Origin: Ceratotherium simum simum
Taxonomy: Eukaryota; Chordata; Mammalia; Perissodactyla; Rhinocerotidae
DNA: 64,000 nt
Assembly (NCBI RefSeq): GCF_000283155.1
Contig: NW_004454282.1
Span: 2,973,939-3,037,938, forward strand
Direction: 5' to 3'
Made by a program: the position numbers and the translations under genes. This document shows positions 31,772 through 42,885 of this stretch, piece after piece (position 1 is the first letter of the stretch; each line of letters begins with the position of its first letter). The notes below the pieces were generated by a model. It saw only the letters and a program-made list of their open reading frames with translations. It did no database searches and was not told the DNA's origin.

Positions 31772-32290
31772 TAGGATTTGTTAGAGTGGTCTGCAGGCCA
31801 CCTGCATCAGAATCACTTGGCCCAGAGATGATGTTCAAAATAGTTAACAACAGAAAAGGCAAGGACCGGAGAGGCCCATCCTATCCTAGGCATTAACCCT
31901 GTGGTTTCTGAATCATGGCAGATCTGAGAAAGATCAGTGTAGGTGGGGTGGTGGAAGACACTGGGATGTGGTGAACAACCATCCTCTTTGTCTAGGTTGT
32001 GGGACTTTCATTGCTGAAACCGGGACATTCCCAGGCAAATCTAGAACAGTCGGTCCTAAGGCCTTTGGGGGCAATGTCTATTTACCAACTGGCTCAGAAA
32101 TACATTAATATTTTCACAACAGTGGGGCCACCCCAGTGCCTACTGGCAGAATATCAGCCCTGCCTGAGGCCTTATGAAAGTACAGATTCCTGGGCCCTTC
32201 CCCAGACAGGTTGAATCAGAATCCGCAGAGCTAGGAAATCTGTATGTTCAACACGCACTCAGGTGATGCTGACGCTCACTTGAGTTTGAT
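31772..32290 (+). mobile_element. MER5A pieces, possibly one split element
   Basis: 'ggccacctgcatcagaatca' at about 31797 is a MER5A head. 'cagattcctgggcccttccc', 'ttgaatcagaatccgcagag' and 'actcaggtgatgctgacgct' at 32165-32290 are its body. About 340 unassigned bases lie between them. Confidence 0.55.
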
Positions 32291-32299
32291 GTGATTCAT

Positions 32300-32400
32300 T
32301 AGATTGTCCACTTCAGGAAGGCCAGGACCATGTGGTGTCTTGCTCTATGTCCAGGGTCAGCACACAGTAGATGCTCAGCGAATATTTGTTTGAAGAGTGG
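32300..32400 (+). mobile_element. L2 3' end
   Basis: 'ccacttcaggaaggccagga', 'gtagatgctcagcgaatatt' and 'tgtttgaagagtgg' match the L2 tail. Confidence 0.75.
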
Positions 32401-32429
32401 ATACAGGTCATAGTGGTGTGGAGGCCACA

Positions 32430-32695
32430 AGGGTGGTGATTCAGAGCACGGGCTTTGTACCTGGACTACACCCAAATCCTAGTTCTTTCTTTATCAGCTG
32501 AGAGATCTTGGGTGAGTTAATTGACCTCTCAGAGATTCAGTTTCCTTATCCAGAAAATGAGACAACAATAGTACTACCTTATACAGATGTATGTTAACTA
32601 AAATAATATACAGAAGGCATTTAGCCACAGTGCCTGGAATAGAGTCAATGCTCAGTAGAAAGTAGCTAGCATTATTGCTGTGGTTATTATTAATA
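32430..32695 (+). mobile_element. MIR, nearly full length
   Basis: 'cagagcacgggctttgtacc', 'gattcagtttccttatccag' and 'agtgcctggaatagagtcaa' follow forward MIR order. Confidence 0.85.
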
Positions 32696-32704
32696 ATAAC
32701 TCAG

Positions 32705-33110
32705 TTTCCTTTAATTCAGCAAACAATTCCTGAGCCATGTGCCAGGCACAGTGCTAGGCACTGGGGTTTCCAAGATGAATAAGACATGCCTTGCACTTTA
32801 GAAACGCATAAGAGCAAATAATGATAGCGTCATGTGCTGGGGGCAGTAGCGGCCTCTCTCTTTCCATACCGTTGGTGCCCCAAGTGGTAAGCCCAGGTAA
32901 GGAAGCACCTAGCCAGGCATCAGGAAATGGTACAAGTGACATTTGAGGACTGGGAATCTCTGGCAGAGGAATAGTAGAAGCGCTTTGAGTGAAGATGTAG
33001 CTATGTGAAAGGGCATGCCTTATCGAGGAAGGGCTAGTAGTCAGGGTGGCTAGAAGGTAGAAGTCATGCTGTAGGGACAGGTGAGTGTCAGGTTATAAGG
33101 GCTGTGTATT
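32705..33110 (-). mobile_element. L2, antisense (two blocks)
   Basis: 'cagcaaacaattcctgagcc', 'tgctaggcactggggtttcc' and 'agatgaataagacatgcctt' give the L2 end to 32815. 'agtgacatttgaggactggg' with 'caggtgagtgtcaggttata' continues in L2 order from about 32920. Confidence 0.7.
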
Positions 33111-33164
33111 TCTAGTTGGTAAATGATGCTCATGGAAACCACCAGGCCTATTCTGGACTATGGG

Positions 33165-33765
33165 CACCACGGTTGTGGGAAACTTCGAATCAGCCTAAAA
33201 GTCCGTATGAGCATTTGGTTGAGTGACCTGGAGTTCACCCCTATCTTAGAATACACTGCAGTGCTTAAAAGTGAAGTGATAGGTTTATTACATGGAAATA
33301 TCTTCAAGATATATTTTTGAGCAAAGAAAGCAAGATACAAAAGGGTATGATCCTATTTTTTGTATTAAAATAACTTTTAAAAAGACTACTTTTATTCAAT
33401 CCCAGCACCACCATTTATTAGCTGTGTGATCTTGTACAAATTCCTTAACTTTGCTGTGTCTTTGTTTCCCAAACTATAAAACTGGGATAATGAAATTCAC
33501 TGCTCCATTGGGTTATTGTGGGGATAAAGGAAATAATCTACATAAAGCATAGAGCCTAATGGTTAGCATAGATGAGTCACTCAAAACATGATCGCTATTA
33601 TTATTACATGTGCAGAGAAGAAAGTCTGGGTCAGTATACATCAAAATAGTAATAATAGCTCTCTCTGGGTGACTGGGTTATAAACGATTTTAGTTTACTT
33701 TCTGCATGCTATATTTTGTAAATTGCCACAGTGAATGTAAATTACCTGCGTAAAAAGAAGAAAGA
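33165..33765 (+). mobile_element. L1M (MD/ME-type) 3' region, split by MIR
   Basis: 'gcagtgcttaaaagtgaagt', 'atcttcaagatatatttttg' and 'gtatgatcctattttttgta' read to about 33380. 'gaagaaagtctgggtcagta', 'tacatcaaaatagtaataat' and 'ctctctgggtgactgggtta' resume from about 33612. The gap is a MIR. Confidence 0.8.
33390..33610 (+). mobile_element. MIR nested in L1M
   Basis: 'ttagctgtgtgatcttgtac', 'ttgtttcccaaactataaaa' and 'gagcctaatggttagcatag' follow forward MIR order. Confidence 0.85.
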
Positions 33766-33779
33766 AAATGAGCCTTGAT

Positions 33780-33852
33780 TGCTGGCCTGCTCCTAGCAGT
33801 GTCTGGCATGTGGTAAATGCACAGTAAATATTTTTAGAATAACTGAATGGAC
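33780..33852 (+). mobile_element. L2 3' tip
   Basis: 'agtgtctggcatgtggtaaa' and 'tgcacagtaaatatttttag' match the L2 end. Confidence 0.65.
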
Positions 33853-34069
33853 ATTCATGTTCCCAGGCCATACACTTTAGGAAACTTTATTCACATCAAA
33901 ATATGGTTCTTTAATTTACCAAGAATTACCACACTTAAAGGTCTAAAAATAAATGGTTCCCTAAATTCTTTCAGTATTGTTTCATACATCACTTGCTAAG
34001 AACTGAAACTTTCAAATTTATAAGACATTTTCTATTAAAGATTAAAATTTAAAACTAAGGCTTTATATT

Positions 34070-34394
34070 GATACCAGTTGTATTAGTGAGGACTCTTTTA
34101 GACACAAGTCCCAGATATTCAAATGAAACTGGTTTTAGCCAAAAAAAAAAAAAAAGATTTATTTTGGCTCTTATAAGTAAGAGACCCTGGGTGTTTGGTT
34201 TTTTTAGGGGCACAAGTGATTTCATCATACTTCTCTCTTTATATCCAATAAATGAGGTGGCCGCCAGTGGGCCAAGGTTGCAATCTGAAAGAAAGAGATC
34301 TTTTCCAATGGTTCTGGCAAAAATCCCAGGGAAGCCTCTGACTGGTCGAGCCTGGTTATGTGGCCATCCTTGGAAGGAAGTTGGAGGCAATGGA
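34070..34394 (-). mobile_element. 'gggccaatcag' repeat family (L1M-type), interrupted by ERE
   Basis: 'gtattagtgaggactctttt', 'agtgggccaaggttgcaatc', 'atggttctggcaaaaatccc' and 'ctgactggtcgagcctggtt' are reverse modules. It contains a 15-base A-run at 34141-34155 and resumes beyond the ERE to about 34810. Confidence 0.55.
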
Positions 34395-34409
34395 CTGAGT
34401 ATGTTTATT

Positions 34410-34718
34410 TTTATTTATTTATTTATTTATTTTTTGTGAGGGACATCAGCCCTGAGCTAACATCCATGCTAATCCCCCTCTTTTTGCTGAGGAAGACCGG
34501 CTCTGAGCTAACATCTATTGCCAATCCTCCTCCCTTTTTTCCCCGAAAGCCCCAGTAGATAGTTGTATGTCATAGCTGCACATCCTTCTAGTTGCTGTAT
34601 GTGGGACGCGGCCTCAGCATGGCCAGAGAAGTGGTGCGTTGGTGCGCACCCGGGATCCGAACCCAGGCTGCCAGTAGCGGAACGTGTGCACTTAACCACT
34701 AAGCCACGGGGCTGGCCC
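34410..34718 (-). mobile_element. ERE SINE, composite long form
   Basis: On the given strand it runs from a (TTTA)n tail through two 'gagctaacat' modules and 'agccccagtagatagttgta' to 'aagccacggggctggccc'. Flanks ctgagtatgtttatt occur at 34395-34409 and 34719-34733, identical over 15 bases. Confidence 0.96.
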
Positions 34719-34810
34719 TGAGTATGTTTATTATGCAGTAGAATGAAGAGTGGAACCCAAAGGAAATACTACCGATCAGACCAAAAAACAAATAGTCACT
34801 ATCCGTGAAC

Positions 34811-35280
34811 AACTAGGCTCTTTACTCCTAGAGGAAAGTTCTATATAAGGTTCTTTGAATTCACTGGGAGAACAATGCTACACAAACGCAAGAAATTATG
34901 ATTTTGATGACAGATCTGGACTGCCATCCAGACTCCAGTCTTCCTAGATTATGAGGAGAAAAGAAGTATAAGATGTCTTGAAATATTGCCTAGTAATTAG
35001 ACATTAAACTCTTGTGTTGTACAGAAATTCTAGCTTTCAGTCCTTGTTCTGCCATTTTCAGACATCTCCAGGCCTCAGTTAATTCTTTGATAAAATTAGA
35101 GAGTTGGCTCTGATAGTTTATAACATCTCTTTCTGCTCAAAAATGCTATGGCCTGGCACATCACTACACCAAAACAAATTCTGCTTGAATTTCAAAGTAA
35201 CTCATTTGCACAGGCCTATATTTTCTCAAAGGACATTGACCTTCAATGAGTAATTTCACAGAGTGAATTCTTAGGAAGCA
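34811..35280. other. Unassigned sequence
   Basis: AT-moderate DNA with no recognised repeat. A decayed MIR-like 'caggcctcagttaattcttt' near 35070 is too weak to place. Confidence 0.3.
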
Positions 35281-35281
35281 A

Positions 35282-36020
35282 AAACCATTATTGATTACTC
35301 ACTGTGCCAAACATTGTCCTAAACTTTTTACATAGATTATTTCATTTGGCTTTCACAATTCTGAGACGTAGTATGGTAGGCAAAATAATGACCTCTCCCC
35401 ACCCAATGATGACCACATCCTACTCCCTGGAACCTGTGAATATGGCAGGTTACACCGCAAAGAGGAATTAAGGTTGCTAGTCAGCTGACCTTGAGATGTG
35501 AGATCATCCTGGGTTATCCCGCTGTCATCACCAGGATCCTTACATGTGAAGGAGTGAGACAGGAGATTTAGACTCAGAGAAGGAGATGTGGTGACAGAAG
35601 CCGAGGTCAGAGTGATGCAGTTGCTCGACTTAAAGATGGAAAAGGGCCATGAATCAAGGAACGCAGGAGGCCTCTAGAAGCAAGAAAACGGATTCTCTCC
35701 TAAAGCCCCCAGAAAGATCACAGCCCTACAAACACCTTGATTTTATCCCAGTAGGAGACTAATTTTGGACTTCTGACTTCCACAATCATAAGGTAATAAA
35801 TTTGTGTTGTTTTAAGCCACTAAATTTGTGGTAATTTGTTGCAGCAGCAATAGGAAACTAATATAGGTAGGCACTATACACCTAATTTGTTGAGGAGGAC
35901 ACAGTCAGAACATTTCAGTGACTTGTCCAAGGTTATACAGCCACTAAGCGGCAAGGTCAGAATTTGAGCTTGAGTGTGGTTGGCTGTAAAGCTCATGCTC
36001 TTAATCACTGCACTGTGTTG
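35282..36020 (-). mobile_element. MIR split by an MLT1 LTR
   Basis: 'ttactcactgtgccaaacat' and 'catagattatttcatttggc' read to 35371. 'aggcactatacacctaattt', 'cttgtccaaggttatacagc' and 'atgctcttaatcactgcact' resume at 35866. Confidence 0.85.
35372..35865 (+). mobile_element. MLT1-type LTR in MIR
   Basis: 'ggtaggcaaaataatgacct', 'ctccctggaacctgtgaata', 'ctgacttccacaatcataag' and 'cagcaataggaaactaatat' define a full-length MLT1 of about 494 bases. Flanks cgtag (35367-35371) and ggtag (35866-35870) fit a 5-bp ERVL duplication at 4 of 5. Confidence 0.85.
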
Positions 36021-36109
36021 TTTGAGTGCCGTGTGTATGATGCAGTGATGGGCTGTGCAGGCCACAAGGAAGCACAAGAACATAGTGCCTAGTCTCAAGG
36101 AATTTATGA

Positions 36110-36700
36110 ACTTTTTATTGGAACAACTGAGTGCCAGGAATTTCACACATGTAATCTTCACACTATCACCCTTATTGTGAAAAGGAAGGATGTTACCATC
36201 TGTTGTTATAGGCTGAACTGGATCATTCCCTATCCACCCCCCCAAATTCATGTGTTGAAGTCCCAACTCTCAGAACATCAGAATGTGGCTGTATTTGGAG
36301 AAAGGGCCTTTAAAGAGATAATTAAGGTAAAATGAGCTCATATGGGTGGGCCCTACTCCAATCTGACTGACGCCCTTATAAGAAGAGGAGATTAGGACAC
36401 AGACACACACAGATGGAAGACCATGTCACCCACAGAGATAAGATGGTTATCTACAAGCCAAGGAGAGCCTCAGAGGAAACCAACCCTGCTGGCACATTGA
36501 TCTTGGACTCCTAGCCTCCAGGACTCTGAGAAAATAACATTTTGTTGTTTAAGCCAACCAATCTGTGGTATTTTATGGCAGCCCTAGCAAACTAACACAC
36601 CATTCATAAGGAAATGGCTTACTTTTAGCCAAATTACACACATCATAACTAGAAGAGTTGTTGACTTTGGGTTTGAGTGGCTGATTCTAAACCAGGACGG
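36110..36700 (-). mobile_element. Second MIR split by an MLT1 LTR
   Basis: 'tgccaggaatttcacacatg' and 'aatcttcacactatcaccc' read to 36200. 'cattcataaggaaatggctt' and 'cataactagaagagttgttg' resume after 36600. Confidence 0.65.
36201..36599 (+). mobile_element. MLT1A-like LTR
   Basis: 'attcatgtgttgaagtccca', 'agaatgtggctgtatttgga', 'gactcctagcctccaggact' and 'cagccctagcaaactaacac' are MLT1A modules in order. Flanks ccatc and ccatt agree at 4 of 5. Confidence 0.88.
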
Positions 36701-37135
36701 AGAAATTCAGGAGTGACTTCTCTACTCTAGTCAATCCATTGCCAGCTACTTGAGTAGGTGCAAGGCCTTGGGTCTCAACACTCTGGGAGCCCGAAGTGAC
36801 CTCCCTTTCTGTCACCTGAACCTTTCCTTTTCTTCTGTCTCCCAGGCTCCCTCAGTCCCTTCCCTCTCATTACTCCCCTCCTTGTACCCATGGTCTATCC
36901 TTTTCTTTCATTTAATTTCTAGTGTGGCTTCTCGGTCAAGTTCTACCGATGGATGGGGCCTCAATCTTAAAGGCAATGTGGAAAGGGGATAAGAATTCTG
37001 CACAGTAGTCTGGTCTTAGAGTGAAGGATCTAGAAAGGAATCAGACTTTTCACACTACAACCTTCTATTGGTAAATCTCTTATGCCTCCCATCGCCTTCT
37101 CTGCCAGAGTCTCCATCCTATTATTTGAATGTATC
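36701..37135. other. Unassigned sequence
   Basis: A C/T-rich patch at 36830-36910 and otherwise unique sequence, with no exon recognised. Confidence 0.35.
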
Positions 37136-37139
37136 AGTT

Positions 37140-37930
37140 TGGATGTGTATCAGTCAGGAAAGGCTAGGTTGTGCTGCAGCAACAAACAATCCTCAAATCT
37201 CATTGGGTTAATACAAACAAGTTTATTTCTTACTCATGCTACATTGGCTGTAGAAGCCTCTATTTGTTGTAGTCACTGGGGAACCCAAGTTGATAGAGGC
37301 TCCATCTATATTTTCTTGATGGTTCAGGCAGGGAAAGAAGGTGTGGAAAATCATACTGGCACATACAAGCTTTTGCCTGGAAATGACACACACCACTTCC
37401 AATCACATTTCATTGGCCAAAACAAGCCAAATATTTGCACCTTATTTCAAAGGAAGTAGGGAAGTGCAATCTTATCACGTGCCCAGAAAGAGAACGCAAA
37501 TATTTGCAAACGGCCCTGATAACCACCGTGGGGATACTTTAGGCTGCAAGTAGAAAAACAGGTAATTAGAGGTGGCTAAAACAACAAGGAGATTTATTAT
37601 CTTATATAACGAGTGTCCCAAATAACAGGGAGTTGCTGGCTTGGTTCATTCACTGGCCCAACGCCATCATCCTGCACCAAGGTTCCTTCTGTTTTCTGCC
37701 CTGCCTTTCTCAGTTTGTTGCCCTGACCTCATAGGATGGCTCTCTTCATGGTCTGAAGGTGGCTGCCTTCTTTTAGTTATTGCATACAGGTGATAACACT
37801 CAGAGATAGAAAAGGAAACATGTCTGTCTCATATCCCTTTTTTAAAATAATGAAAACCTTCCCAGAGGCTCCGCAGCAGATTTCCCCCATCTCATTGGCC
37901 AGAATTGTATCATGTGCTCTTGTCTAAACT
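37140..37930 (-). mobile_element. L1M-type 3' repeats, antisense, two blocks
   Basis: 'cagtcaggaaaggctaggtt', 'gtgctgcagcaacaaacaat' and 'ttcattggccaaaacaagcc' form one block to about 37555. 'tgcaagtagaaaaacaggta', 'aggagatttattatcttata' and 'tctcattggccagaattgta' form a second. Both resemble ancient L1M 3' ends. Subfamily not asserted. Confidence 0.5.
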
Positions 37931-38174
37931 ACCCACTTGGCAGTAGGATGGAGACTGCCAGAACTGGCTTAAATGAAACAAGATTTATTTCTTAGGACTG
38001 CCTAGAGGGCCAGTCCTCCCGCCCCCCAAAATAAAGGGCATGGCCACTAACAGGAGAGTGAACCAACTGGGATCCTGTTGTTAAGACAGGAGGGATAAGG
38101 AATCACAGTTGGATTCTACCAGTGTCTGCTGCCCCAGGCTCCAGGCAGGGAGAGGTGAGTGGGGGAAAACCATT

Positions 38175-38262
38175 TTGCCTCACGTGTCTGATCTCACTGA
38201 ATCTTCACATTAAACTTATAAGGTAGGTTTTCTGTCCTGTTCCACAGATAAGAAATGTGGCA
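38175..38262 (-). mobile_element. MIR core fragment
   Basis: 'gatctcactgaatcttcaca' and 'ttataaggtaggttttctgt' match reverse MIR. Confidence 0.55.
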
Positions 38263-38660
38263 TTAGATACCCATAGGTCTATCTGCCTCCAACATCCTCC
38301 TTCTTACACTTGGCCTGGCTGTTTATCCATCAAGTACAACTACAGAGTGAAATGTCAGAATTAATTTTTTAAAAAGCCCTTTGGGGAAGGCAGAGGAGGA
38401 AGAGGTGAATCCTCGCTTTCAGTTAATCAACAATTAGCCCTGGGACAAATAGGATTTCCTTGGTCAAATTGGCTAATCGCTAAATTCCTTTACTGAAGTC
38501 AACCAAAGAGTCCTTTTTAACTAGGGACAGTGCCCACTTCGAGGCGAAGAAAAAAGAGCAGGTGTGTTCATCTGTGATTTACCCAGGACTAAATTTACCT
38601 AGAAAAGGAATGTGCCCAAGTTGTCTTTGAAGCAACTCTCCATTACTTCAGGGTCGAGGG
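38263..38660. other. Unique AT-rich block with homeodomain-type sites
   Basis: No transposon is assignable. 38421-38437 has overlapping 'gttaatcaacaattag', and 'ggctaatcgctaaatt' follows at 38471. Such clustering is seen in conserved enhancers. Function is inferred only. Confidence 0.35.
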
Positions 38661-38670
38661 AAAATGTCTT

Positions 38671-38915
38671 TTTTGTGTGTGTGTGTGAGGAGATCAGCCC
38701 TGTGCTAACATCTGCCAATTCTCCTCCTTTTTTGCTGAGGAAGACTGGCCCTGGGCTAACATCCGTGCCCATCTTCCTCCACTTTATGTGGGATGCCGCC
38801 ACAGCATGTCTTGACAAGCTGTGCATTGGTGCGCGCCCGGGATCCGAACTGGTGAACCCTGGGCCACCACAGCGGAGCACGCGCACTTAACCGTTTGCGC
38901 CACCAGGCTGGCCTC
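38671..38915 (-). mobile_element. ERE SINE, 'atgggcacgg' form
   Basis: It runs from a T-rich/(GT)n tail through two 'gctaacatc' modules and 'cactttatgtgggatgccgc' to 'gcgccaccaggctggcct'. Flanks aaaatgtctt occur at 38661-38670 and 38916-38925. It lacks the 'agccccagtagatag' module of the other form. Confidence 0.94.
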
Positions 38916-38925
38916 AAAATGTCTT

Positions 38926-39295
38926 GTGACTCTCCCCTCACTAAATTTTTTATTAGCCTCATCTCCATATGAAAAGTTGGCATCGATTTAAAATTCAGCC
39001 CTTTCCTCAGCCTTTGCTGGTAGGCACACTGATACATGTTCTAAGAGCCCAAATCTAAGCATCCAGTTGGTGGGATGGAGAAATGGGGCAGGCAGCTCTT
39101 AGGAGGGTTCTGGGTGGAGCAGAGAAGTGCTCACTGACGTGCTGCGCTTACCTCCATGGGGAACCCCACAGCTCGCCCAGAGTTGCTTGCTGCCCGACTC
39201 TAGGTGAGCACTTAACCTCAAACCTCTGGCCAGAAAATGAAGAAGCCCAGGGTCTGATCTTCCCACGCCTGAAAGGTGGCACTCCGTTTTTTGGA
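38926..39295. other. Unassigned sequence
   Basis: No repeat or exon recognised. Confidence 0.3.
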
Positions 39296-39296
39296 G

Positions 39297-39690
39297 TCTG
39301 TCCTAAGTGCCAGGCACTGAGTTAAGCACATTGCTTATACATCGCACATGGTTCTTACTCCAGCCCTCAGAGGTGGGTGGCTTTCCCATGGATGAGTAAA
39401 CAGAAGCTCAAGAAAGCCAAGCAACCTGTCCAAAGTCACAAGGAAGTGACGGAGCTGGGATTTTATCTCAGGTCTGGTTGCAAACTTGACACTCTTAACT
39501 GCTATACGCTACTTCCTCTGCTCATCTGAAAAACTTGATTTTATTTCAAAATCTCCACGAAAAGTCTACCAGGTGGATCGGATGTGACCATCCCATATCA
39601 GTTCAGAGGAGTTACAAAAACTTGCCCCAAGTTGCACAACTAGTAAGTGGTGGAGCCAGGATTTGAACCCAGGTCTGCATGGCCCCACAC
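39297..39690 (-). mobile_element. Two MIR copies, same orientation
   Basis: 39297-39513 has 'cctaagtgccaggcactgag', 'ctgtccaaagtcacaaggaa' and 'cactcttaactgctatacgc'. 39598-39690 has 'acttgccccaagttgcacaa' and 'ggatttgaacccaggtctgc'. Both match reverse MIR. Confidence 0.82.
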
Positions 39691-40280
39691 CCACAGCCCC
39701 CTCCATCCATGAATTGCCTCCCCCTGTACATGAGCTGAGGATCCTAGCATCCTCTCCTCCACCTGGACAACCAGCTTCTTTATAATAGAGAATTGCCATA
39801 TTTAAAAACATAATGAAACAGAAAGGATTAGTTTGACATTACAAGCTGGTTTTGAGATATAAACCAAATTTTATAAAATTTCCCCCTCTTTGAAATAGCT
39901 CCACGTTGTCTAAAGGAATCTTCTGCTATTAAAAATGCCCTATCCATTTTCCCAAGGTCTCTTCAGGTCAGCACATTTAAAAAAAGAAAGACCTGACCTT
40001 GCCACTCAGCTCTCACTTTGTATGAATCATAACAAGACTGTACGTGGGGAAACAGCCTAGTTCTAGGAACCGGTAATAGAAGCTGGGGTTTGTCACCTTC
40101 ATGGGTGCGTCTCAAACCTTACTTGGGTGCTTGTCTGGGGCCCATGAGCTGGTGCACCCTTGACCCAGGGGGAACTGAGCAATTGGGTGATGGCCACCTC
40201 AGCTGACAGATGCCTGAGTCACACATGCAGCTAAAGAGTAGATAAGACTCTTTAGGGTGATGGTCCATCCTTCCCTTCAA
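39691..40280. other. Unassigned sequence
   Basis: No repeat or exon recognised. Confidence 0.35.
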
Positions 40281-40284
40281 GGCG

Positions 40285-40450
40285 ATAGTTCTAAATCAGG
40301 GATAATAATATAACGACAACAATAACAGTGGCAGCTAACACTCACTGAACACTTAGCTGTGATTATGCTCGTTGGTGTTGTTGCTACTGTTACGCCATTA
40401 ATTAACTAATTTAACCATCAAAATACCCTATAAGAAGCAATTATTCTTGC
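40285..40450 (-). mobile_element. MIR remnant
   Basis: 'gcagctaacactcactgaac', 'taatttaaccatcaaaatac' and 'cctataagaagcaattattc' follow reverse MIR order. Confidence 0.65.
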
Positions 40451-40459
40451 AACACAGCC

Positions 40460-40712
40460 GATTCTTAGAGATCCGGCTGTGGGGGCAAAGAGACCTAGAT
40501 TTGACTCTAACTGTCACCTCTTCCTGGTCACGTGAGTCTGGGAAGTTACTTCAACTTGCTAGGCCTCAGTTTTCCTCATCTGTAAAATGGAGACAATAAT
40601 GGTATCTGTTCCATTTAGCTGTTGGGAGGATTAAATAAGATCATGTATGTAAAGCACTTAATAGCATAGTTGTTGGCTCAGAATGAGGGCTCAGAGGTTG
40701 GAGGTGATATTT
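40460..40712 (+). mobile_element. MIR, nearly full length
   Basis: 'ggcaaagagacctagatttg', 'ttttcctcatctgtaaaatg' and 'tgggaggattaaataagatc' follow forward MIR order. It lies head to head with the preceding MIR. Confidence 0.88.
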
Positions 40713-41271
40713 AGCTACTAGAAGTAAAATGCTGGGAAATTGCCATTTCTGTGCCTTCAAGAAGAGTTGACCTTCTAGGGCCAACTGTTCTCTGCCTGTT
40801 ACCCTATAAGCATCTGAAAGGGTCTGAGCTTCCCATTAGTGATGATGCAGAAGGAAAAACAAAGAATGAAATAATCTCTAGAAATGAACTATCATTTCTT
40901 GCTCATGAGCCAGAAGATGGTGCTCAGATGTCTTGCTTGGCAGATGTTAGCTTGGCAAGGGTTTGAGTGGTGGTGGTGGGATGGCGGAGGACACAAGGAG
41001 GTAGGGAGAAATCTATTGTTCAGCTTTCATTTCTGCCTAGGATTTAGTACCGAACATATTTTCTCACCAGCAAGATCAAAGCAATGGTTGACCTGACATC
41101 GCTCATGGCATCCTGCTGGATGGCAGGGAGGAGAGGGAAATAAATCAAAGTATTTGCAACCACAACCATTTGTGCTTGAGAGGAAAGGAAGACATCAATC
41201 TTTGCTGCGAGCTAGGCCTTGAAATAGGGTGAGAAATTGCTGCAAAATAAATATTCAAGCAGGAATGTCAG
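40713..41271. other. Unassigned sequence
   Basis: No repeat or exon recognised. A (GGT)-rich patch lies near 40965-40990. Confidence 0.35.
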
Positions 41272-41286
41272 TGGCCTGGTTTTCTT

Positions 41287-41580
41287 GGGTTTTTTTGTGT
41301 GTGAGGAAGATCAGCCCTGAGCTAACATCTGTGCTAATCCTCCTCTTTTTGCTGAGGAAGACCAGCTCTGAGCTAACATCTATTGCCAATCCTCTCCTTT
41401 TTTCCCCAAAGCCCCAGTAGATAGTTATATGTCATAGCTGCACATCCTTCTAGTTGCTGTATGTGGGATGCGGTCTCAGCATGGCCGGAGGAACGGTGCA
41501 TCGGTGCGCGCCCAGGATCCGAACCCCGGCCGCCAGTAGTGGAGCGCGCGCACTTAACCGCTAAGCTGCGGGGCCGGCCC
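41287..41580 (-). mobile_element. ERE SINE, composite long form
   Basis: Same module order as the 34410 copy, ending 'aagctgcggggccggccc'. Flanks tggcctggttttctt are identical over 15 bases at 41272-41286 and 41581-41595. Confidence 0.97.
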
Positions 41581-41694
41581 TGGCCTGGTTTTCTTAAGAG
41601 TCAAGTTTGTCTATGGATCTGATTATCTTTTAGGACAAACCCAGTAATCCTGCTCTGAGTTTCGGGACTCCTTCCCCCTTCCTATCCATTTTCC

Positions 41695-42125
41695 TTTCCA
41701 CTGATATCTACTGAGGGCTAACCCTGCACGGGGCACTGGGCTGCATACCAGAGGAGCATACCAGAGGATATGGGGTAATGCACTCCATGTAGCATCCTCA
41801 GCAGTGTCCCGTCTAGTGGAAGAGATGGAATAATTGCAATAGATGCTAAGAAGGCAAAGGCTGGAACAGATAAGGATAAAAGTGAGTAAGAAGGCCACCG
41901 CACATCATCTAGTGGTTCAGGGACAGCCTCTCTGAGGAAGTGATGTTTGAACCGAGACTTAAAGGATGAGCAGAAATTAGCCAGGCAAAGAGTGGGTGGT
42001 GGGGATGTGGGTGGGGAAGCTTTGTGTTTTCAAGCAACAAGGAAATGGCCAGTGTGGCTGGAGCTCAGAACCCAAAGGGGAGAGTGACGTGATACGGAGC
42101 TGGGGAGAGGGTAGGAGCCAGGCCT
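41695..42125 (-). mobile_element. L2, antisense 3' half
   Basis: 'gatatctactgagggctaac', 'gacagcctctctgaggaagt', 'ggccagtgtggctggagctc' and 'gagagtgacgtgatacggag' run in antisense L2 order. Confidence 0.85.
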
Positions 42126-42655
42126 GGCCTATTTTCCTCTCACTTTGTATGGCTCCTGTTTAGTTCTGGTGTGTTCAGTTCCCAGAGGGGAGAGGCAGGC
42201 CTTCCCTACCTGTTGTGGAGCCACAGGTCTCCCAACAGAGCACTCCACAGGGTCCGGTTGAGGCCTCCTCCCAGTGCGTTGCGCCCAGGGGCTGTCTGGC
42301 CCCTCAGCTCTCTTTTCACCATGATGGGGCTGCACAGCTTTCTCCTGGGAGCTCAGACTAGTGCTGTCCTCACTCAGAGTTCAGGAACATTGGTTCAGTT
42401 ACTTGGGTGGTCTGCTTTCCTCTTCTTGTGACCGGTACTGCCTGTGATCTTGTGTCCCAGTAAAGAAACCAAGTCCCCACTTCCTACCCAGTATCTGGTT
42501 CTTTCTCTCGATATCACTCATAATAGTGAAAATGGCTGCCTTCCACAGGGCCCTCCTAGTCAGTTCATTGGACAAGGTCTGACCCGTGGCTGCTCAATGT
42601 CGTGTATTCCAGGGTACAAATGGGAACAAAACTAAACAGCCCTGCTTTTGAGCAG
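42126..42655. other. Unassigned sequence
   Basis: No repeat or exon recognised. Short frames only. Confidence 0.35.
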
Positions 42656-42659
42656 CTTC

Positions 42660-42885
42660 CAGGCCCCCCAGGCACCAGGCTACATACCTCACCTATGATC
42701 CCATCTCAACCCCAGAACAACTCCATGCAGTAGGACCTGTACTTAGTGCCCATTTTATAGATGAGGAAACTGAGTCAAAGAGAGGTTAAGAAAATGGCCC
42801 AAGGTCATACTTCTCATCAGTGGAGAGGCTAGGATTTGAACCTGTTCAATCTTAAATCCCAAGTTCTTAACTAGTACCCTCTGTT
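42660..42885 (-). mobile_element. MIR, nearly full length
   Basis: 'gtgcccattttatagatgag', 'gaaactgagtcaaagagagg' and 'caagttcttaactagtaccc' follow reverse MIR order. Confidence 0.9.
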
